Assembly: GCA_963717195.1 (NCBI GenBank)
Contig: CAVQVR010000008.1
Coordinates: 1-64,000, forward strand
Origin: JACDAE01 sp963717195
GTDB lineage: Bacteria > Chloroflexota > Ktedonobacteria > Ktedonobacterales > Ktedonobacteraceae
Direction: 5' to 3'
Length of the DNA: 64,000 bases
In this document: positions 62,803 through 64,000 of the stretch, piece by piece
Position numbering within the stretch: the first letter of the stretch is position 1
How the letters are laid out: the number at the start of each line of letters is the position of its first letter
Notes under the pieces: model-generated
Database searches by the model: none
Seen by the model: the letters and a program-made list of their open reading frames with translations, nothing else
Told to the model about the DNA's origin: nothing
Program-made: the position numbers and the translations under genes

Positions 62803-64000
62803 ATGCGAGATTTAGCAATCAAGGCGCTCAATATCGCCCGACAGCTTGGTGCCAGCTATGCCGATGTGCGCGTCATGGAACGTACAATCGAGGGTATCGA
62901 AGTAAAAAATGGGCGCGTCGAGGGTGTCTCCAGCAGCACCAGTAGCGGCTTTAATGTACGTGTTATTGTGAGTGGAGCCTGGGGTTTCGCCAGTAGCGCA
63001 CGCATGGACGACGCCGAGGCCGAACGAGTAGCGAAACAGGCCATACAGATTGCCCATGCCAGCGCACTCGTCGCCGGAGAACCAGTGCGTCTCTCTCCAC
63101 TCCCTCCGCAGAAGGGCTCCTATCGTACACCCATGAGCATTGATCCCTTCTCCGTCCCTCTCAACCAGAAAGTGCAATTGCTCCTCGATGCAGACGCCGC
63201 CATGCGTAGCGTTAAAGGCGTCGCTCTGACCAGCGGCAACATGGAATATTCACGCGAACGTAAATTCTTCGTGAATACCGAGGGCAGCGAGATCGAGCAG
63301 GAACTCTTTGACACCGGAGCTGCCATCGAGGCCAGTGCAGTCGATCCTGAAAGCAGCGAGATACAGACGCGCTCTTATCCCAACTCGTTTGGACGCCAGG
63401 CCGGCACATCTGGCTACGAGTTTATCGAAGCAATGCACCTGGCCGATCACGCCGTACGTATCGGCGAAGAGGCGGTACAACTCCTCTCAGCGCCCCAGTG
63501 TCCCAGTGGCATCATGACCGTCATCCTCGATGGACCACAGGTCGCGTTACAGGTCCACGAGTCGTGCGGTCACCCCATTGAGCTTGATCGTGTGCTTGGT
63601 ATGGAGGCCGGATTTGTCGGCAAGTCATTTCTGACGACCGACAAGCTGAATGCTAACTATCGCTATGGTTCGGATGTCGTCAATATCATAGCCGATGCCA
63701 CTACGCCCGGCGCACTGGGCACGTTCGGCTGGGATGACGAGGGCGTTCCGGCTCAGAGTACTCCCATTGTCACCAACGGTATCTTCACAGGTTATCTGAT
63801 GTCACGTGATACCGCTCCACTGCTCGGCCTGAGCAGCAATGGTTGTGTACGAGCCGACAACTGGAACCGCCTGCCGATGATCCGTATGACCAATGTTAGC
63901 TTGCAGCCGGGTGCGTGGAAACTCGCCGATCTTATTGCGGACACCGATGATGGTATCTATATGAGCATTAACAAAAGCTGGAGTATCGATGATCGTCGCC
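62803..64000 (+). CDS. tldD: TldD-family metallopeptidase (3' end outside window)
   Basis: About 399 residues are seen and the frame is open to the last base. The start MRDLAIKALNIARQLGASYA follows AGGAAG. Hallmarks: ADVRVMERTIEGIEVKNGRV, RVIVSGAWGFASS, the zinc motif HESCGHPIE (HExxxH) and MEAGFVGKSFL, then GALGTFGWDDEGVPAQSTPI and GYLMSRDTA. TldD normally works with PmbA/TldE in a heteromeric protease that matures peptides; the partner gene would be expected downstream, beyond the window. Confidence 0.93.
   Translation, partial: MRDLAIKALNIARQLGASYADVRVMERTIEGIEVKNGRVEGVSSSTSSGFNVRVIVSGAWGFASSARMDDAEAERVAKQAIQIAHASALVAGEPVRLSPLPPQKGSYRTPMSIDPFSVPLNQKVQLLLDADAAMRSVKGVALTSGNMEYSRERKFFVNTEGSEIEQELFDTGAAIEASAVDPESSEIQTRSYPNSFGRQAGTSGYEFIEAMHLADHAVRIGEEAVQLLSAPQCPSGIMTVILDGPQVALQVHESCGHPIELDRVLGMEAGFVGKSFLTTDKLNANYRYGSDVVNIIADATTPGALGTFGWDDEGVPAQSTPIVTNGIFTGYLMSRDTAPLLGLSSNGCVRADNWNRLPMIRMTNVSLQPGAWKLADLIADTDDGIYMSINKSWSIDDRR

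Noticed and set aside
1..64000. tRNA or rRNA genes
   Set aside because: I saw no tRNA-like cloverleaf or rRNA signature; the only structured RNA I can support is the T-box leader.

Overview
The window looks like a chromosomal segment of a Gram-positive-type, soil-living bacterium. Chloroflexota class Ktedonobacteria is my best guess. The reasons are mid-range GC, several two-component and ECF sigma genes, a family of zinc-ribbon/single-TM/jelly-roll paralogs, a T-box leader on serS, and many dispersed TAGGGGC-type palindromic repeats. The assignment is inference; no rRNA or tRNA gene is present to test it.

The most unusual locus is at 1164-4811 (minus strand). An ECF-type sigma factor overlaps by ATGA a 1015-codon gene that carries, in one chain, the catalytic core motifs of RNA polymerase beta followed by those of beta-prime. 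The DFDGD metal-binding loop, the GDK/RHGxKG lysines and the clamp helices are present. The beta flap, the beta-prime zinc finger and most of the lobes and clamp are missing. I read it as a miniaturised, fused, sigma-coupled RNA polymerase, distinct from the housekeeping enzyme.

Layout. 1-1011: end of an unknown surface protein. 1.1-4.8 kb: sigma/mini-RNAP operon. 4.9-9.4 kb: DUF2203, prmC, a WecA/TagO-like transferase, a PY-repeat membrane protein and a phosphatase. 9.4-16.8 kb: HAD hydrolase, second ECF sigma, DUF2231-Rieske protein, a FliG-like/methyltransferase fusion, a lone receiver, an MscS-TM-like protein and an NRAMP-like transporter. 17.3-25.8 kb: bifunctional-nuclease-domain protein, small coiled-coil and HTH proteins, histidine kinase, lipid kinase plus PAP2 phosphatase, and a two-component pair. 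26-31.4 kb: MacB-like ABC exporter and a secreted phosphoesterase with a Pho-box-like promoter. 31.5-41.7 kb: hydrolases, DUF427, VOC, ackA, an oxidoreductase, GNAT, acs and an acetate-permease-like gene (acetate activation and uptake). 42.1-49.7 kb: L,D-transpeptidase, PadR regulator with a giant palindromic operator, PP2C phosphatase, dehydrogenases, and serS under a T-box. 49.7-56.5 kb: PQQ-like propeller and five tandem paralogs. 56.6-62.8 kb: accessory zone with a 54-bp tandem repeat, DUF59 gene, an IS66-like MITE, a catalytically degenerate PrimPol-like gene, a type-VII-secretion-like cassette with a lipase-type effector, and a Vgb-like gene remnant. 62.8 kb to the end: tldD (partial).

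Quality caveat. At least fifteen otherwise normal genes, including prmC and both MacB components, are broken by single-base gains or losses, mostly in short homopolymers. Each is restored by one-base corrections, and the corrected length is divisible by three. This points to consensus sequencing errors rather than mass pseudogenisation, so I annotate these genes as whole CDS and mark the break. The mini-RNAP ORF itself is unbroken.
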